From positions 11,063 to 17,682 of the forward strand of contig CAJUFI010000080.1 of the NCBI GenBank assembly GCA_910585665.1: a stretch of DNA of 6,620 bases. The letters are read 5' to 3'. Made by a program: the position numbers and the translations under genes. Under the pieces are notes generated by a model. It saw only the letters and a list, made by a program, of their open reading frames with translations, made no database searches and was not told the origin of the DNA. How positions within the stretch are numbered: the first letter of the stretch is position 1; each line of letters opens with the position of its first letter. Shown here one piece after another: positions 5,893-6,620 of this stretch. Origin of the DNA: an uncultured Acetatifactor sp. (GTDB lineage: Bacteria; Bacillota; Clostridia; Lachnospirales; Lachnospiraceae).

Positions 5893-6542
5893 GAAAAAAA
5901 GCAGTGATTTTCGATTTGGACGGGACGCTTTCCGATTCCATCCACAGCATCAAATACAGCGGAGACAGGACGATGGAGGCTTTTGGATACGGTCCCTTTT
6001 CCGAAGAGCAGTATAAATATTTTGTGGGGGACGGCGCGGCTAATCTGGTGAAGCGGGCCCTGGCTGCGGCCGGGGACGCGGAGCTTGCGCATTTTGACGA
6101 GGCCTATGCCCTGTACCGGGAGATATTCCGGGAGAACTGCATGTACCAGGTGCGGCCATATGAGGGCATTCCGGAGCTCCTGGCAGCCCTGAAGGCCCAG
6201 AAGGTGAAGCTGGCGGTGCTCTCCAACAAGCCCCACGCCGAGACGGTCAACGTCATCGAGACTTTGTACGGCAAGGGTTATTTCGACGTGATAGAGGGAC
6301 AGAAGGAGGGCATGGCCATCAAGCCAAGCCCCGACGGCGTGTTCCGGATCCTGGGGCGGCTGGAGCTTACGGCGGCGGACATCCTCTATCTGGGGGACAC
6401 GGCCACGGACATGAAGACAGGCAAAAGCGCGGGCGCTTTCACGGTGGGGGCTCTCTGGGGCTTCCGGCAGCGGGAAGAGCTGGAGACGGGCGGCGCGGAC
6501 GCCATCATCGAATATCCCCTGGAGCTGCTGCGCTATACCTGA
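5889..6542 (+). CDS. HAD-superfamily phosphatase, phosphoglycolate phosphatase-like
   Basis: The 217-residue protein has all four HAD phosphatase motifs: VIFDLDGTL with the nucleophile Asp9 and Asp11, the motif II serine in VLSNK (Ser112), the motif III lysine in IKPSPDG (Lys145), and YLGDTATDM with Asp170 and Asp174 for magnesium binding. A helical cap lies between motifs I and II (about residues 15-85). This arrangement and length match the Gph/PpaX group, which dephosphorylates 2-phosphoglycolate, pyrophosphate or related small substrates; the exact substrate cannot be told from sequence. The ATG at 5889 overlaps the maf TGA as ATGA and is preferred over the ATG at 5880, which would add only three residues and lacks room for a ribosome binding site. 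Pairing with maf suggests a shared metabolite clean-up role, which is an inference. No intrinsic terminator could be seen in the 78 bp that follow. Confidence 0.93.
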   Translation: MRKKAVIFDLDGTLSDSIHSIKYSGDRTMEAFGYGPFSEEQYKYFVGDGAANLVKRALAAAGDAELAHFDEAYALYREIFRENCMYQVRPYEGIPELLAALKAQKVKLAVLSNKPHAETVNVIETLYGKGYFDVIEGQKEGMAIKPSPDGVFRILGRLELTAADILYLGDTATDMKTGKSAGAFTVGALWGFRQREELETGGADAIIEYPLELLRYT

Positions 6543-6589
6543 GCCAGAAGGGGCGGCAGAAAGACAGAAGTTACTGTTCACACGTCGGC

Positions 6590-6616
6590 TTGACTGAAAG
6601 AAACCGATGGTATAGA
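6590..6616 (+). promoter_or_regulatory. Candidate sigma-A promoter for a gene beyond the window
   Basis: TTGACT (6590-6595) is followed after 15 bp by TATAGA (6611-6616), which is preceded by TG one base upstream (6608-6609) as in an extended -10 element. The 15-bp spacer is short, but the extended -10 can compensate; TAGACT at 6613-6618 would give 17 bp. The downstream gene is outside the window. Confidence 0.4.
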
Positions 6617-6620
6617 CTGT

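Noticed and set aside
5862..6581. Minus-strand open frame opposite the HAD phosphatase gene
   Set aside because: It covers the same bases as a gene with all four HAD motifs and shows no recognisable domain.

Overview
The window is a compact, GC-rich stretch with every gene on the + strand. It carries five well-supported protein genes and no sign of mobile elements, CRISPR or RNA genes. Strong GGAGG-type ribosome binding sites, ATGA stop/start overlaps, frequent AGG/AGA arginine codons next to GC-rich codons, and the protein families present suggest a relatively GC-rich member of the Clostridia, most likely Lachnospiraceae. This placement is an inference from style; there is no rRNA or other marker gene in the window.

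Layout: positions 1-125 are non-coding or of unknown coding status and contain a 21-bp direct repeat. Positions 126-1526 encode an AAA+ ATPase of the DUF815 family. Positions 1540-3078 encode a Ppx/GppA-family protein with an HD-like C-terminal region. Positions about 3093-5228 encode polyphosphate kinase 1. A 67-bp spacer (5229-5295) holds a 16-bp tandem repeat that can fold into alternative hairpins directly before the next ribosome binding site. Positions 5296-5892 encode a Maf-family nucleotide pyrophosphatase. Positions 5889-6542 encode a HAD-superfamily phosphatase resembling phosphoglycolate phosphatase. The last 78 bp contain a candidate promoter for a gene beyond the window.

How the genes fit together: the first three genes are almost touching and probably form one transcription unit. 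PPK1 makes inorganic polyphosphate from ATP, the Ppx-like protein belongs to the family that degrades it (or pppGpp), and the DUF815 ATPase has no firmly established role. The last two genes, joined by a 4-bp overlap, both fit housekeeping removal of unwanted phosphorylated metabolites: Maf hydrolyses nucleoside triphosphates to monophosphates, and the HAD enzyme dephosphorylates a small molecule such as 2-phosphoglycolate.

Most of the window is ordinary chromosomal sequence. The points most worth a second look are the Ppx-like protein, which lacks several residues expected of an active Ppx/GppA enzyme; the constant pairing of an uncharacterised AAA+ ATPase with polyphosphate genes suggested by this layout; and the repeat/hairpin spacer before maf, which also holds tiny open frames and an orphan Shine-Dalgarno sequence. 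No clear evidence of a wholly new system was found.
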